DNA of 64,000 nt from Fimenecus sp045593555 (lineage in GTDB: Bacteria > Bacillota > Clostridia > Oscillospirales > Acutalibacteraceae). The stretch spans positions 124,001 through 188,000 of the forward strand of contig JAZNWU010000037.1 of the NCBI GenBank assembly GCA_045593555.1, in the 5' to 3' direction. Numbering within the stretch: position 1 is the first letter of the stretch; every line of letters begins with the position of its first letter. This document shows, in pieces, positions 1-9,890 of this stretch. Position numbers and translations under genes: made by a program. The notes below the pieces were generated by a model. It searched no databases and was not told the origin of the DNA. It was given only the letters and a program-made list of their open reading frames with translations.

Positions 1-459
1 GTAAGAGTAGTGATAGGTGGTGTAATTATAATTGCACTTGCTGAAATTCTCGGAACAACAGATTATAACGGTGGCGGAATAAATATTGTCCATCATATGT
101 TCACTCACGGTGAAGTGAATTATGTAGCATTCCTTTTGAAAATTCTTTTCACTGCAATTTCCGTCGGTGCAGGGTACAAAGGTGGCGAAATTGTACCAAC
201 AATTTTCATCGGTGGAACTTTAGGTGGTGCAGGAGCATTATTGCTCGGTCTTAATCCTGCATTCGGTGGTGCAATAGGAATAACAGCACTTTTTTCAGGT
301 GTTACAAACTGTCCGTTTGCAACAGTTGTATTAGCCTGTGAAATGTTTGGCATTGAGGGTGTCGGTTATTATTTAATTGCATCAGCAATCAGTTTTGCAC
401 TTTCAGGAAAAATCAGTCTTTATAATGGAAGAAAAATGCCATTTCTCAAAAATAAATGA
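1..459 (+). CDS. ClC-family chloride channel/antiporter, C-terminal part
   Basis: The frame is open from the first base, so the gene is truncated at its 5' end by the window edge and only the last 152 residues are seen. They are strongly hydrophobic. They contain a GGEIVPTIFIGGTLGG stretch, matching the conserved GGxFxP region that lines the anion pathway of ClC proteins, followed by further helices (TALFSGVTNCPFATVVLACEMFG). ClC proteins are dimeric membrane channels or H+/anion exchangers. Family is well supported; whether this one carries chloride or fluoride, and channel versus exchanger, cannot be judged because the selectivity and gating-glutamate segments lie outside the window. A terminator follows 20 bases after the stop. 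Confidence 0.85.
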   Translation, partial: VRVVIGGVIIIALAEILGTTDYNGGGINIVHHMFTHGEVNYVAFLLKILFTAISVGAGYKGGEIVPTIFIGGTLGGAGALLLGLNPAFGGAIGITALFSGVTNCPFATVVLACEMFGIEGVGYYLIASAISFALSGKISLYNGRKMPFLKNK

Positions 460-479
460 TTATGGTACCAATTAGTTTT

Positions 480-497
480 CCCTGACTTCGGTCAGGG
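480..497 (+). terminator. Rho-independent terminator after ClC gene
   Basis: A 7-bp stem CCCTGAC/GTCAGGG closes on a stable TTCG tetraloop and is followed by TTTTCTTTTATC. It separates the ClC gene from the nad operon. Confidence 0.85.
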
Positions 498-651
498 TTT
501 TCTTTTATCTTACTTTCTTTTTAATTTAATAAAAATATCTACACAAAATATTAAAAAACTATGTTGTTTTTCAGAAATATATGGTATTATAGTATCTGTA
601 TAATTATATTTACTTAAAACTTGTTCATTTTTGAAAGAAGATGAAGTTAAA

Positions 652-2112
652 ATGTCAAAAAAATGTGATGTGCTTATAGTCGGCTGTGGTGTCGCAGGAC
701 TTAATACAGCACTTTCATTACCGTCAAATCTTAATATTATAGTGCTTGCCAAAAAGAGCAACAAAGACTCAAATTCATCACTTGCACAAGGTGGTGTTGC
801 AGCAGTTCTTGATTTGGAAAACGACAGTTATGAACTGCATATAAACGACACTATGATTGCAGGTAAGCATGCTAACGATATAGACGCAGTTACAACACTT
901 GTTGAGGAAGGACCTGCCGAGATTTATAAAATCATTGACTATGGCGTTGAGTTCGACAAACGACCTGACGGTGAACTTAATATGACTCTTGAAGGTGGAC
1001 ATTGTCGCAGACGAATTGTTCATCATAAGGATACAACGGGTGCTGAAATGGTTCGTGCAATGGTAGCCGAAGCACAAAAGAGAGATAATATCACAATAAT
1101 CGAAAATACTCCTGTGTTTAAGCTTACAAGAGTAAAGAGTGGTATCTGTGCTCATATCTTGACAGATGATGGTCAGGACGAAATCTTTTCAAGCTATTGT
1201 GTACTTGCAACAGGTGGTATCGGTCGTGTATATAAATACACAACTAATCCAAAGGTTGCAACGGGTGACGGAATCCGTCTTGCATTTGAACTTGGCGCTC
1301 GAATTAAAGATTTAAGCTTTGTTCAGTTCCATCCCACAGCATTCAATTCCGATGACAATGAGCAGTTTCTTATAAGTGAAGCAGTTCGTGGTGAAGGTGC
1401 ATATCTTCTCAACTGTAATAAAGAACGATTTATGCACCGTTACGATGAAAGACTTGAGCTTGCTCCTCGTGATGTTGTTTCAAAGTCAATTATTATTGAG
1501 TCAAGACGAACAGGTAGCAATAATTTCTATCTTGATATAACTCATCGTGATAAAGAATATCTGCTTAATCGTTTTCCCGGAATTCATCAGGGTTGCTTAA
1601 AGTACAATGTTGATATTACAAAGGATTTGATTCCCATATTCCCTTGTCAGCATTATCTTATGGGCGGTATTGAGGTTGACCTTAATTCCCGAACAACAGT
1701 TTCACGACTTTATGCAGTTGGTGAGTGCTCAAATACAGGTGTTCACGGAAGAAACCGATTGGCAAGTAATTCACTTTTAGAGGCACTTGTGTTCGGTAGA
1801 CGATGTGCTGACGATATTGTCCGTTGTATTGATATGAAATATCCTGAAGTGCAGATTACTGAAATCGAAAAACAGGACCTTGATGGTGCACCGTTATTCA
1901 AAGGTGTCCGTACAGAAATCAGAAATATTATGCAGCGTTCATATTTCGTAATGCCTGCTAATGAGGATGCAGTACGAAACGGATATAAACGAGTCCGTGA
2001 AATCTTAACTCGACTTAAAAACGGTAAATTTAAAATCACTCCTGACTATTGCGAAGCATTAAGCCTTGCAACAGTTGCTTATATAATTCTCAAGGAGGTC
2101 AATGACCAATGA
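652..2112 (+). CDS. nadB: L-aspartate oxidase (NAD biosynthesis)
   Basis: Oxidises L-aspartate to iminoaspartate with FAD, the first step of de novo NAD synthesis; NadA then makes quinolinate. The N-terminus carries the dinucleotide-binding motif VGCGVAGLN. It is followed by SSLAQGGVAAV and HINDTMIAGK, typical of the fumarate reductase/NadB flavoprotein family, and HGRNRLASNSLLEALVFG near the C-terminus matches the NadB substrate/FAD region. I place the start at ATG 652, behind GAAAGAAG at 633, not at the upstream TTG 631. At 486 residues it is shorter than the roughly 530-540 of E. coli and Bacillus enzymes, mainly at the C-terminal helical domain. It overlaps nadC by four bases. No nadA is present in the window. 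Confidence 0.93.
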   Translation: MSKKCDVLIVGCGVAGLNTALSLPSNLNIIVLAKKSNKDSNSSLAQGGVAAVLDLENDSYELHINDTMIAGKHANDIDAVTTLVEEGPAEIYKIIDYGVEFDKRPDGELNMTLEGGHCRRRIVHHKDTTGAEMVRAMVAEAQKRDNITIIENTPVFKLTRVKSGICAHILTDDGQDEIFSSYCVLATGGIGRVYKYTTNPKVATGDGIRLAFELGARIKDLSFVQFHPTAFNSDDNEQFLISEAVRGEGAYLLNCNKERFMHRYDERLELAPRDVVSKSIIIESRRTGSNNFYLDITHRDKEYLLNRFPGIHQGCLKYNVDITKDLIPIFPCQHYLMGGIEVDLNSRTTVSRLYAVGECSNTGVHGRNRLASNSLLEALVFGRRCADDIVRCIDMKYPEVQITEIEKQDLDGAPLFKGVRTEIRNIMQRSYFVMPANEDAVRNGYKRVREILTRLKNGKFKITPDYCEALSLATVAYIILKEVNDQ

Positions 2113-2945
2113 AATTAAATCAGTTTTATGTAGATAACCTTATTAAAGAGGCAATCAGCGAGGATATTAACTATATCGATGTTTCTGCTGACTATCTTAT
2201 TCCTGAGGAACAGAGAAATGACTCATATTTTGTAGCAAAGGCTGACGGTGTTCTTTGCGGTTTAGATATTGCAATGCGAGTATTCACTTTGCTTGATGAC
2301 ACTTTCACATATACAGTTCATAAAAATGATGGTGACGAGGTTAAAGCAGGTGACCTGATTGTTGAATTCAACGGTAAAACTGCTTGTCTTTTAAAAGGTG
2401 AAAGAACAGCACTCAACATAATTCAGCATATGTCAGGTATTGCAACTGCAACAAATAAAGCAGTTAAACTTTGTGAAGGCACAAACGCATCTGTTACAGA
2501 TACCCGAAAGACACTTCCGGGACTTCGTGCATTACAAAAATATGCAGTAGTCTGTGGCGGTGGTAAAAATCATAGATACAACCTTTCTGACGGTGCTATG
2601 CTTAAGGATAACCACATTGACGCAGGTGGCGGAATTACAAATGCAGTAAATATTCTTCGTAGTAAGCTTGGTCATATGGTTAAAATCGAAGTGGAAACAA
2701 GAAACTTTGATGAAGTAAAAGAGGCAGTAGAAGCAGGTGCTGACATTATTATGCTCGACAATATGAATAACGAGCAGATGGCAGAATGTGTAAAGTTTAT
2801 TGATGGACGAGCAAAGACAGAAGCATCAGGCAACATCACCCTTGACAATATCGCATCAGTTGCAAAAACAGGTGTTGATATTATTTCACTTGGTGCATTG
2901 ACTCATTCGGTTAAGGCTTTTGACATTTCAATGAAAATGAGATAA
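2109..2945 (+). CDS. nadC: Nicotinate-nucleotide pyrophosphorylase (quinolinate phosphoribosyltransferase)
   Basis: Converts quinolinate and PRPP to nicotinate mononucleotide, CO2 and PPi. Typical length (278 aa). Family signatures seen are TDTRKTLPGLRALQKYAV and GGGKNHRYNLSDGAMLKDNH in the barrel core, KIEVETRNFDE, and the phosphate-binding end GVDIISLGALTHS. The start overlaps the nadB stop (ATGA), and a full AAGGAGGTC ribosome site sits inside the end of nadB, so the two are translationally coupled. folC follows after two bases. Confidence 0.95.
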   Translation: MKLNQFYVDNLIKEAISEDINYIDVSADYLIPEEQRNDSYFVAKADGVLCGLDIAMRVFTLLDDTFTYTVHKNDGDEVKAGDLIVEFNGKTACLLKGERTALNIIQHMSGIATATNKAVKLCEGTNASVTDTRKTLPGLRALQKYAVVCGGGKNHRYNLSDGAMLKDNHIDAGGGITNAVNILRSKLGHMVKIEVETRNFDEVKEAVEAGADIIMLDNMNNEQMAECVKFIDGRAKTEASGNITLDNIASVAKTGVDIISLGALTHSVKAFDISMKMR

Positions 2946-2947
2946 GT

Positions 2948-4195
2948 ATGAATTTTAACGAATCAGTAGAATATATCCATTCATTATTGGCATTTGGAAT
3001 AAAACCGGGACTTGAGCGAATTTCCATACTCTTAGAAATGCTTGATAATCCACAGGACAAGCTCAAAATTGTTCATATAGCAGGGACTAACGGAAAAGGC
3101 TCAACATCCACAATGATTTCTAATATGCTTATAGCGGATGGCCACAAAACAGGACTTTTCTCATCACCTTATGTTATTGATTTCTGTGAAAGAATACAGA
3201 TAGACGGTGAAAATGTTGACAAAAGTATACTCGCAGAATGTGTGACAGAAGTTCGTGAAAAGATTGAAGAATTAAACAAGCAAAATATTATAATTACCGA
3301 GTTTGAGGCTATCACAGCTTCAGCATTCTTGTGTTTTCTTAAAGCAGAATGTGAATATGTTGTCCTTGAAGTAGGTCTTGGTGGTCGTTTTGATGCAACC
3401 AATGTAGTGGAAAAGCCTGAAGCAGTAGTTATAACTTCAATTTCCCTTGACCATATTGCAATTTTAGGTGATACAATCGAAAAAATTGCATTTGAAAAGT
3501 GTGGAATTATCAAGGGAAATGTTCCTGTGATAACTTCTTTTAATCAGACAAAAGAAGCATTAAAGGTAATTACCGAAATTTCAGTGGAAAAGAAAAGTAA
3601 TCTTTTCATTACAAACCCAAAAGAGGCAAAACTTATTTCCGACACAATAAGTGAAATGACATTTTCATATGACGGAAAAGAATACACAACACATCTTACC
3701 GGTAATCATCAGCTTGAAAATACTGTAAATGCAATTGAGTGTGCAAAAGTCCTTGGCATAAACAATAAATCAATAAGGCAAGGTATTGAAAATACAACTA
3801 TGATTGCAAGAATGGAGATAATCGGCGAAAATCCTTTAATTATCCGTGACGGTGGTCATAATGAAGGTTGTGCAAATGCTTTGCATAATTTCCTTACAAA
3901 ATACAATGTGCAGAATATCAATATGCTCATAGGTTTAATGGCTGACAAGGATGTGGAAGGTTATGTCAGAAAAATCGCACCACTTTGCAAGTCAGTTGTA
4001 ACAGTTACACCAAGTAATCCACGAGCATTAAACGGTGATAAATTAAAAGAAATTACAAAAAAATACTGTGAAAACACAAAATTCATAAATAATCCCAAAG
4101 AGGGGTACAAATATATTCTTTCAAATACCAATGAGAAAGAAACAATCCTTGTGTGTGGCTCATTTTATATGATGAGTGATATATTTGGAGAGTAA
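2948..4195 (+). CDS. folC: Folylpolyglutamate synthase / dihydrofolate synthase
   Basis: Mur-ligase-type ATP-dependent enzyme that adds glutamate to dihydropteroate and/or extends the polyglutamate tail of folates in the cytoplasm. The ATP P-loop is IAGTNGKGSTS (about residues 44-54). The omega-loop/Mg region is LEVGLGGRFDATNVV, the next motif is SLDHIAILGDTIEKIAFEKCGI, and the C-terminal domain carries RDGGHNEGCANAL. Length 415 aa is normal. It starts two bases after nadC and is followed 14 bases later by the mannosidase, so it appears to be part of the nadBC transcript. Whether it has both synthase activities cannot be told from sequence inspection. Confidence 0.93.
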   Translation: MNFNESVEYIHSLLAFGIKPGLERISILLEMLDNPQDKLKIVHIAGTNGKGSTSTMISNMLIADGHKTGLFSSPYVIDFCERIQIDGENVDKSILAECVTEVREKIEELNKQNIIITEFEAITASAFLCFLKAECEYVVLEVGLGGRFDATNVVEKPEAVVITSISLDHIAILGDTIEKIAFEKCGIIKGNVPVITSFNQTKEALKVITEISVEKKSNLFITNPKEAKLISDTISEMTFSYDGKEYTTHLTGNHQLENTVNAIECAKVLGINNKSIRQGIENTTMIARMEIIGENPLIIRDGGHNEGCANALHNFLTKYNVQNINMLIGLMADKDVEGYVRKIAPLCKSVVTVTPSNPRALNGDKLKEITKKYCENTKFINNPKEGYKYILSNTNEKETILVCGSFYMMSDIFGE

Positions 4196-4209
4196 GGGGG
4201 CAGATACCA

Positions 4210-7200
4210 ATGTACAAAGATTTTATTGAAGACAGAATCAATGTGTTTCTTGAGGAATTTGAGAAGCTTGTGATTAAAGAGAATATTCCTGTAACAGACT
4301 TTCTCTATAAAGAGTGTGATTATAAACTTGATAACACATTACCTGAAATTGATGATAGTTTTACTCTTTTTACACCATACATAAACCGTTGGGGTGGTAA
4401 AAAGGATAAGCATGCCTGGTTCTATAATGAAATTACAGTTCCGTCACATTGGAAGGGTGAAATTCAGCTTGCAGTAGCAAGTGATGCTCGTCTTGGTTGG
4501 TGTGACATCAATCCTCAGTTTATCGCTTATGTTGACGGTAAGCTTCAGCAGGGTATTGACAAAAACCATCGTGAGGTATTTTTGACAAATGGCACACATA
4601 AGGTTTACCTTTATGCTTATTCAGGTAGTATTCACGATGAATATGTTGACTTTGTAACAAATCTTCAGCTTATCGATGCTAAAACAAAACAGCTTTATTA
4701 TGATATAAAAGTGCCTTTTGAAATTCTTGCTTACGAAGACGAAAATTCAAAGAATTACTTTGAAATTAAAAAGCATCTTAACAATGCACTTAATTTCATT
4801 GATATGAGAAGTCCTTATTCTGATGAATATTATGCATCTCTTGATAAGGCTATCGACTATCTTAAAACAGAGTTTTACGGAAAATACTGTCATAAGGGTG
4901 ATATTTTCGCATTCTGTATCGGTCATACTCATATTGATGTGGCTTGGGAATGGACTCTTGCACAGACCCGTGAAAAAATTCTTCGTTCATTCAGCACTGT
5001 ACTTACACTTATGAAGAAGTACCCTGAATACAAATTTATGTCAAGCCAACCACAGCTTTACAAATACCTTAAAATGGATGCACCTGAACTTTATGAAGAA
5101 GTTAAAGAAATGGTTCGTCTTGGCCGTTGGGAAGTTGAAGGTGGTATGTGGGTTGAGGCTGACTGTAACCTTTGTAGTGGTGAAAGTTTAGTCCGTCAGT
5201 TCATTTACGGCAAACGCTTTATGAAGGATGAATTCGGTGTGGACAGTAAGATTTTGTGGCTTCCTGACGTATTTGGTTATTCAGCGGCACTTCCACAAAT
5301 TTTACAGAAGAGTGGTATCGATAAATTCGTAACATCAAAAATCGGCTGGAACGAAATGAACAAAATGCCTTATGATACATTTATCTGGCATGGAATTGAT
5401 AATACACCTGTTTTCACTCACTTTATGACAGCACAGGATAAGGTGAGAGGCAGAGAACCTGCAACAAATGTTACATATAACGCAAAGCTTAATGCAAATC
5501 AGCTTCGTGGTGCTTATGACCGTTATCAGCAGAAGGACCTTTATGACAATGTTCTTATTACATTCGGCTTCGGTGACGGTGGCGGCGGTCCTTATGCTAA
5601 GGATTTAGAATATTTCGACAGATTAAAGCATGGTATTCCGGGAACAAGCACACCTAAAATGGCATTTTCAGGTGAGTTCTTTGATGACATTAAGTCAAAG
5701 ACAGAGAATAATCCTAAAATCCCACATTGGAATGGTGAACTTTATCTTGAATTCCACCGTGGTACATATACTTCACAGGCAAAGAACAAGAGATATAACC
5801 GTAAGAGTGAATTTATGTTCCAGCGTGCTGAAACACTTTCACTTATTGACGAACACCTTAACGGATATAAGTATCGCAAAGAAGATATGATGAACGCTTG
5901 GGAAACAATTCTTCTCAACCAGTTCCACGATATTATTCCCGGCTCTTCAATTAATGAGGTTTATATTGATTCTCACAGACAGTACGAGGAAATCGGTGCT
6001 GTGGGTAATGAAATTATCAAGGACACAACAACTGAAATTGCAAATAATGTTGAGGCAACAGATGGTTATGTTGTATTTAACCCTCATTCATTTGCAAATA
6101 GTAGTGCAGTAGAGATTGAAGGAAAATGGTATTATGCTGAAAATATTCCTGCAAAGGGATATAAGGTAATCAATCCTGTTTCTGAACCAAGCAAGGTAAC
6201 AGTTACAGAAAAATCAATTGAAAACGATTTCTTCCGTCTTGTTCTTGATGAAAATGGAACATTCACAAGCATTTATGACAAGAGAAATAACCGTGAAGTT
6301 CTCAAAAATGGTGAGCGTGGTAATGTTCTCACTGCTTACGAGGATTATCCAAGAGAATATGATAACTGGGAAATGAGCAGTTATTATGTTGAAAAGCATT
6401 GGGAAGCAGATAATGTTCAGAGTGTTGAAAAACTTCACGAAGGTGAACGTGCAGGTCTTAAGGTTACAAAGAAATATAAGAACAGCACAATCGTTCAGAA
6501 CATTTATCTTTACAATAATATTGATAAAATTGACTTTGAGAATTTTATTGACTGGAAAGAATCACACATTATTCTTAAAACAGCATTCCCTGTTGATGTC
6601 AATACAAACAAAGCAACTTATGACATTCAGTTTGGTTCAGTTGAAAGACCAACTCATAAAAATACAAGCTGGGATGCTGCCCGATTTGAGGTTTGTGCTC
6701 ATAAATATTGTGATTTGTCTGAATACGGTTACGGTGTCAGCCTTCTCAATGACTGTAAGTACGGTCACGCTATTCATGACGGTGTAATGAGCCTTACTCT
6801 TATTAAGTGTGGTACATTCCCTGACCCTGATGCAGATAAATGTGAGCATATATTCACATATTCACTTTATCCTCATTCAGGCGATTACAGAGAAGCGGGA
6901 ACAATTAAGAAAGCTTATGACCTTAATATCCCGATGATTTGCGTAAAAGCAGGGGAGAATAAAGGTGCACTTCAGAACGAATATTCATTTTTTACTGTGG
7001 ATTGCGACAATGTAATTTTTGAAACTGCAAAGAAAGCAGAAACAGACGACAGTATTATTCTTCGTGGTTGCGAATATTATAATAAGCGTACAACAGTAAA
7101 TATCAACTTTGGTTTTGATATTAAGAAAGCATACCTTTGTGATATGCTTGAAAACAATGTTCAAGAATTGGATGTTGTTGAAAATACGGTTGCAGTTGAT

Positions 7201-7242
7201 TTCAGACCTTTTGAAATCAATACAATAAAAATAATAAAATAA
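4210..7242 (+). CDS. GH38 alpha-mannosidase
   Basis: A 1010-residue glycoside hydrolase family 38 enzyme, expected to remove alpha-linked mannose from oligosaccharides. After a beta-rich N-terminal domain the catalytic domain begins with HTHIDVAWEW, where His241 and Asp243 are the expected zinc ligands. VEADCNLCSGESLVRQF holds the expected nucleophile Asp318. LPDVFGYSAALPQIL follows, and NQFHDIIPGSS supplies the last zinc ligand, His573. The C-terminal half is the beta-sandwich domain of the family. There is no signal peptide, so it acts inside the cell on imported glycans. Ribosome site AAGGGGG precedes ATG 4210. It lies between folC and a secreted LRR protein with no transporter next to it, so the substrate source is not shown by context. 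Confidence 0.93.
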   Translation: MYKDFIEDRINVFLEEFEKLVIKENIPVTDFLYKECDYKLDNTLPEIDDSFTLFTPYINRWGGKKDKHAWFYNEITVPSHWKGEIQLAVASDARLGWCDINPQFIAYVDGKLQQGIDKNHREVFLTNGTHKVYLYAYSGSIHDEYVDFVTNLQLIDAKTKQLYYDIKVPFEILAYEDENSKNYFEIKKHLNNALNFIDMRSPYSDEYYASLDKAIDYLKTEFYGKYCHKGDIFAFCIGHTHIDVAWEWTLAQTREKILRSFSTVLTLMKKYPEYKFMSSQPQLYKYLKMDAPELYEEVKEMVRLGRWEVEGGMWVEADCNLCSGESLVRQFIYGKRFMKDEFGVDSKILWLPDVFGYSAALPQILQKSGIDKFVTSKIGWNEMNKMPYDTFIWHGIDNTPVFTHFMTAQDKVRGREPATNVTYNAKLNANQLRGAYDRYQQKDLYDNVLITFGFGDGGGGPYAKDLEYFDRLKHGIPGTSTPKMAFSGEFFDDIKSKTENNPKIPHWNGELYLEFHRGTYTSQAKNKRYNRKSEFMFQRAETLSLIDEHLNGYKYRKEDMMNAWETILLNQFHDIIPGSSINEVYIDSHRQYEEIGAVGNEIIKDTTTEIANNVEATDGYVVFNPHSFANSSAVEIEGKWYYAENIPAKGYKVINPVSEPSKVTVTEKSIENDFFRLVLDENGTFTSIYDKRNNREVLKNGERGNVLTAYEDYPREYDNWEMSSYYVEKHWEADNVQSVEKLHEGERAGLKVTKKYKNSTIVQNIYLYNNIDKIDFENFIDWKESHIILKTAFPVDVNTNKATYDIQFGSVERPTHKNTSWDAARFEVCAHKYCDLSEYGYGVSLLNDCKYGHAIHDGVMSLTLIKCGTFPDPDADKCEHIFTYSLYPHSGDYREAGTIKKAYDLNIPMICVKAGENKGALQNEYSFFTVDCDNVIFETAKKAETDDSIILRGCEYYNKRTTVNINFGFDIKKAYLCDMLENNVQELDVVENTVAVDFRPFEINTIKIIK

Positions 7243-7259
7243 AGAAAGGGAAAGCTATT

Positions 7260-8957
7260 ATGAAAAAAGTTTTATCAGTAGTATTAGTTCTTGTGATGTT
7301 GTTATCATCTTTTAGTGTAACTGCATCAGCATTGTCAACACCGGTAGTAATGTCAGGTTATTATGATGCAATAATTGACGATATCTGCTATGCTCTTTAT
7401 GAGGATGAAAGTATTGCAGAAGCTTATGTTGCAGGTTATATGATGGATGCTGACAAAATTGAACCTGCAGGTGCAGTGACTATCCCTGAAACAATTACTT
7501 ATCGTGGCAATGATTATGTTGTAACAGGTGTTGAAACAGGAGCATTTTCCCAATCATTGTTCACTTCAATCACACTTCCATCAACAATAATTTATATGGG
7601 TGACAGTGCATTCATGTCATCTGATTACCTTGAGAAGGTTGTTATTCCTGAAGATTGCCATTTTAATTATTTCGGCGATATAGTATTTATCGGAACACCT
7701 TTTGAAGCAGAAATTTATTCAAAGGATGAAATGATTCTTGGTCAGAATGTGCTTTTCTCATATATCGGCAATGCAGACGAATATATAATTCCTGAAAATG
7801 TTGACATAATTGCAACAAATGCATTCTTTATGTCAGGCGTTAAGAGTGTTGTTATCAATGAAAACATTACAGAAATTCCGTACTGTGCATTTGCATCTTG
7901 TCGTAACCTTACTTCAATCGATATTCCTGACAATGTTGAATACATTGGTGAAGGTGCATTCAAAGATTGTACAAGTCTTGAAACAGTTATACTTGGTGAA
8001 GGAGTTTCAACTCTTGGTCTTGGTTGTTTTGCAAACACAAATATTAAATCAATTCATTTAGGTGCTAATGTTTCAGATGTTACCGGTGCATTCAAAGACT
8101 GCAAGACTCTCGAAACAATTACTGTTGATGAAGCAAATACTGCTTTTGTAACAGATGAAAATGCATTATATTTTAATGCACAAGCATATTATGAAGATTT
8201 ATTAGGTTCACTTTTAGAAAATAGTAATATAGAAGTTGATTTGGGTTATTTCCTTGAGTATTATCTTCCATCTAAAGCACAGGGAACTGTAACATTGATT
8301 CCTGAAATATCATTTATTTCTCCTTATGCTTTCTACGGTTGTAAAGACCTCAAAGAAGTTGTAGCAGCAGATTCAATTGAAATTGGTGAAAATTCATTTG
8401 CAAACAGTGGTATTGAGAAATTTACAGCAACAAACATTTATTATGTCTGGGATGGTGCTTTCCGTAACTGTAAGAATCTTAAAGAAATTGACCTTTCTGC
8501 AACTACATATTTCGGTACAGGAGCATTTGAAAACTGTACAGCACTTACAAAAGTAGAATTTGCGGAAGATGTTTATAATATTGGGGAATTGGCATTTTCA
8601 AATACAGGTCTTACTGAGGTTACAATTTACGGTGACGAATGTTATATTTATGAAAGTGCATTCAAGGGCTGTAAGAAGCTTGAATCTGTAAAACTTGAAG
8701 AAGGCGTTTATTATGTTGGTATGAATGCATTTCTTTACTGTCCGGAACTCAAGACGATTTCCCTTTCAAAGACAATCAAGATAATTGAAGACAATGCATT
8801 CAATGGCTGTGATGATGTTACTTTCGAATTAATCAAGGGTACAACAGCATATAAATATATCAAGAATAAGACAGACTTCAATTTTGAAGTAGTAAGAAAC
8901 TATACATTCTTCCAGAGAATTATTGATTTCTTCAGAGCACTTTTTGGTTTAGAATAA
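7260..8957 (+). CDS. Secreted leucine-rich-repeat protein (BspA-type)
   Basis: A 565-residue exported protein with a clear signal peptide (MKKVLSVVLVLVMLLSSF..., cleavage near residue 25). Most of the rest is built of roughly 23-residue LRR_5/BspA repeats of the form GAFxxCxxLxxVxLP, seen for example as EGAFKDCTSLETVILGEG and ESAFKGCKKLESVKLEEG. Such proteins form curved solenoids and commonly mediate adhesion or binding at the cell surface; no catalytic domain is visible. There is no LPXTG motif. The protein ends in an amphipathic aromatic segment, FFQRIIDFFRALFGLE. Specific ligand unknown. Confidence 0.85.
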   Translation: MKKVLSVVLVLVMLLSSFSVTASALSTPVVMSGYYDAIIDDICYALYEDESIAEAYVAGYMMDADKIEPAGAVTIPETITYRGNDYVVTGVETGAFSQSLFTSITLPSTIIYMGDSAFMSSDYLEKVVIPEDCHFNYFGDIVFIGTPFEAEIYSKDEMILGQNVLFSYIGNADEYIIPENVDIIATNAFFMSGVKSVVINENITEIPYCAFASCRNLTSIDIPDNVEYIGEGAFKDCTSLETVILGEGVSTLGLGCFANTNIKSIHLGANVSDVTGAFKDCKTLETITVDEANTAFVTDENALYFNAQAYYEDLLGSLLENSNIEVDLGYFLEYYLPSKAQGTVTLIPEISFISPYAFYGCKDLKEVVAADSIEIGENSFANSGIEKFTATNIYYVWDGAFRNCKNLKEIDLSATTYFGTGAFENCTALTKVEFAEDVYNIGELAFSNTGLTEVTIYGDECYIYESAFKGCKKLESVKLEEGVYYVGMNAFLYCPELKTISLSKTIKIIEDNAFNGCDDVTFELIKGTTAYKYIKNKTDFNFEVVRNYTFFQRIIDFFRALFGLE

Positions 8958-8984
8958 TTATATTTTTTCAGGAGTAGATAAGAG

Positions 8985-9845
8985 ATGGATTTTGAACAAT
9001 TAAAAACTGAACTTGCAGAAATGATAAAGGGTGTAAGTTTTGAACAGTTGGTAAATAAGCTTGTTGATTTTGCCACAACATCAGGATTTAAGCTTCTTGC
9101 TGTTATCATTCTTATAATTATAGGCTTAAAAGCAATTAAATGGCTGAAAAAATGGATAAGAACATCACCGAAACTTGATAAGATTGATTCAAGTCTTCGC
9201 TCATTTGCAGTAAGCTTCGTAAGTGTTGTTTTATATGCACTTCTTTTTGTCACAGTATTGATGATTCTCGGTGTTCCTGCAACATCATTTGTAGCTGTAC
9301 TTACAACCTGTGCTGCTGCAATCGGTCTTGCTTTGCAAGGTTCACTTTCAAACTTTGCAGGTGGAATTATGATTCTTCTCTTCAAGCCTTTTAAGGTTGG
9401 TGACTATATCGAAGCAGCAGGGGAAAGTGGTGTTGTAAGCGAGATTTCAGTTGTTTATACAGAGCTTCTGACACTTGATAATAAACGTATTACAATTCCG
9501 AATGGTACACTCACAAATTCTGTAATCGAAAATTATTCATCAGAAGATTTGCGTAGAGTTGACCTTACATTTAATACATCATACGACTGTGATATGGAAA
9601 CAGTTAAGAGTGTTATCAGAAAAGTTATCGACTCTAATCCAATGGCTCTTAAAAATCCTGAACCATTTGTACGTCTTTCAGCACATAATGACAGTGCACT
9701 TACATACACAGTCCGTATCTGGTGTAAAAATGCAGATTATTGGGATGTGAACTTTGATACAATAGAAAATGTGAAAAAAGCATTTGACGAAAATGGAATC
9801 AAAATTCCATACAATCAGATTGATGTCCATGTTGACAATAAATAA
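8985..9845 (+). CDS. Small-conductance mechanosensitive channel (MscS family)
   Basis: A 286-residue inner-membrane channel that opens under membrane tension to release solutes during hypo-osmotic shock. Two hydrophobic helices (about residues 26-46 and 66-88) are followed by the pore-lining TM3 with its Ala/Gly pattern, ACAAAIGLALQGSLSNFAGG. The highly conserved FKPFKVGDYIE and the beta-domain motif TIPNGTLTNSVIENYS come next. The length matches E. coli MscS. It is the last gene of the nadB-to-mscS run and ends at a strong bidirectional terminator. Confidence 0.93.
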   Translation: MDFEQLKTELAEMIKGVSFEQLVNKLVDFATTSGFKLLAVIILIIIGLKAIKWLKKWIRTSPKLDKIDSSLRSFAVSFVSVVLYALLFVTVLMILGVPATSFVAVLTTCAAAIGLALQGSLSNFAGGIMILLFKPFKVGDYIEAAGESGVVSEISVVYTELLTLDNKRITIPNGTLTNSVIENYSSEDLRRVDLTFNTSYDCDMETVKSVIRKVIDSNPMALKNPEPFVRLSAHNDSALTYTVRIWCKNADYWDVNFDTIENVKKAFDENGIKIPYNQIDVHVDNK

Positions 9846-9849
9846 GCAT

Positions 9850-9885
9850 AAAAATAAAGGTGAGGAATTCCTCACCTTTATTTTT
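9850..9885. terminator. Bidirectional terminator between mscS and GH2 gene
   Basis: A long perfect palindrome centred on GAATTC (stem core AAAGGTGAGG/CCTCACCTTT) has A-runs on the left and T-runs on the right. It can therefore terminate both convergent transcripts. Confidence 0.9.
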
Positions 9886-9890
9886 TGCTC

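Noticed and set aside
541..651. Possible NAD-repressor (NiaR-type) operator and promoter for nadB
   Set aside because: TATTAT and TATAAT boxes are visible, but no well-spaced -35 and no convincing palindrome could be found by eye.
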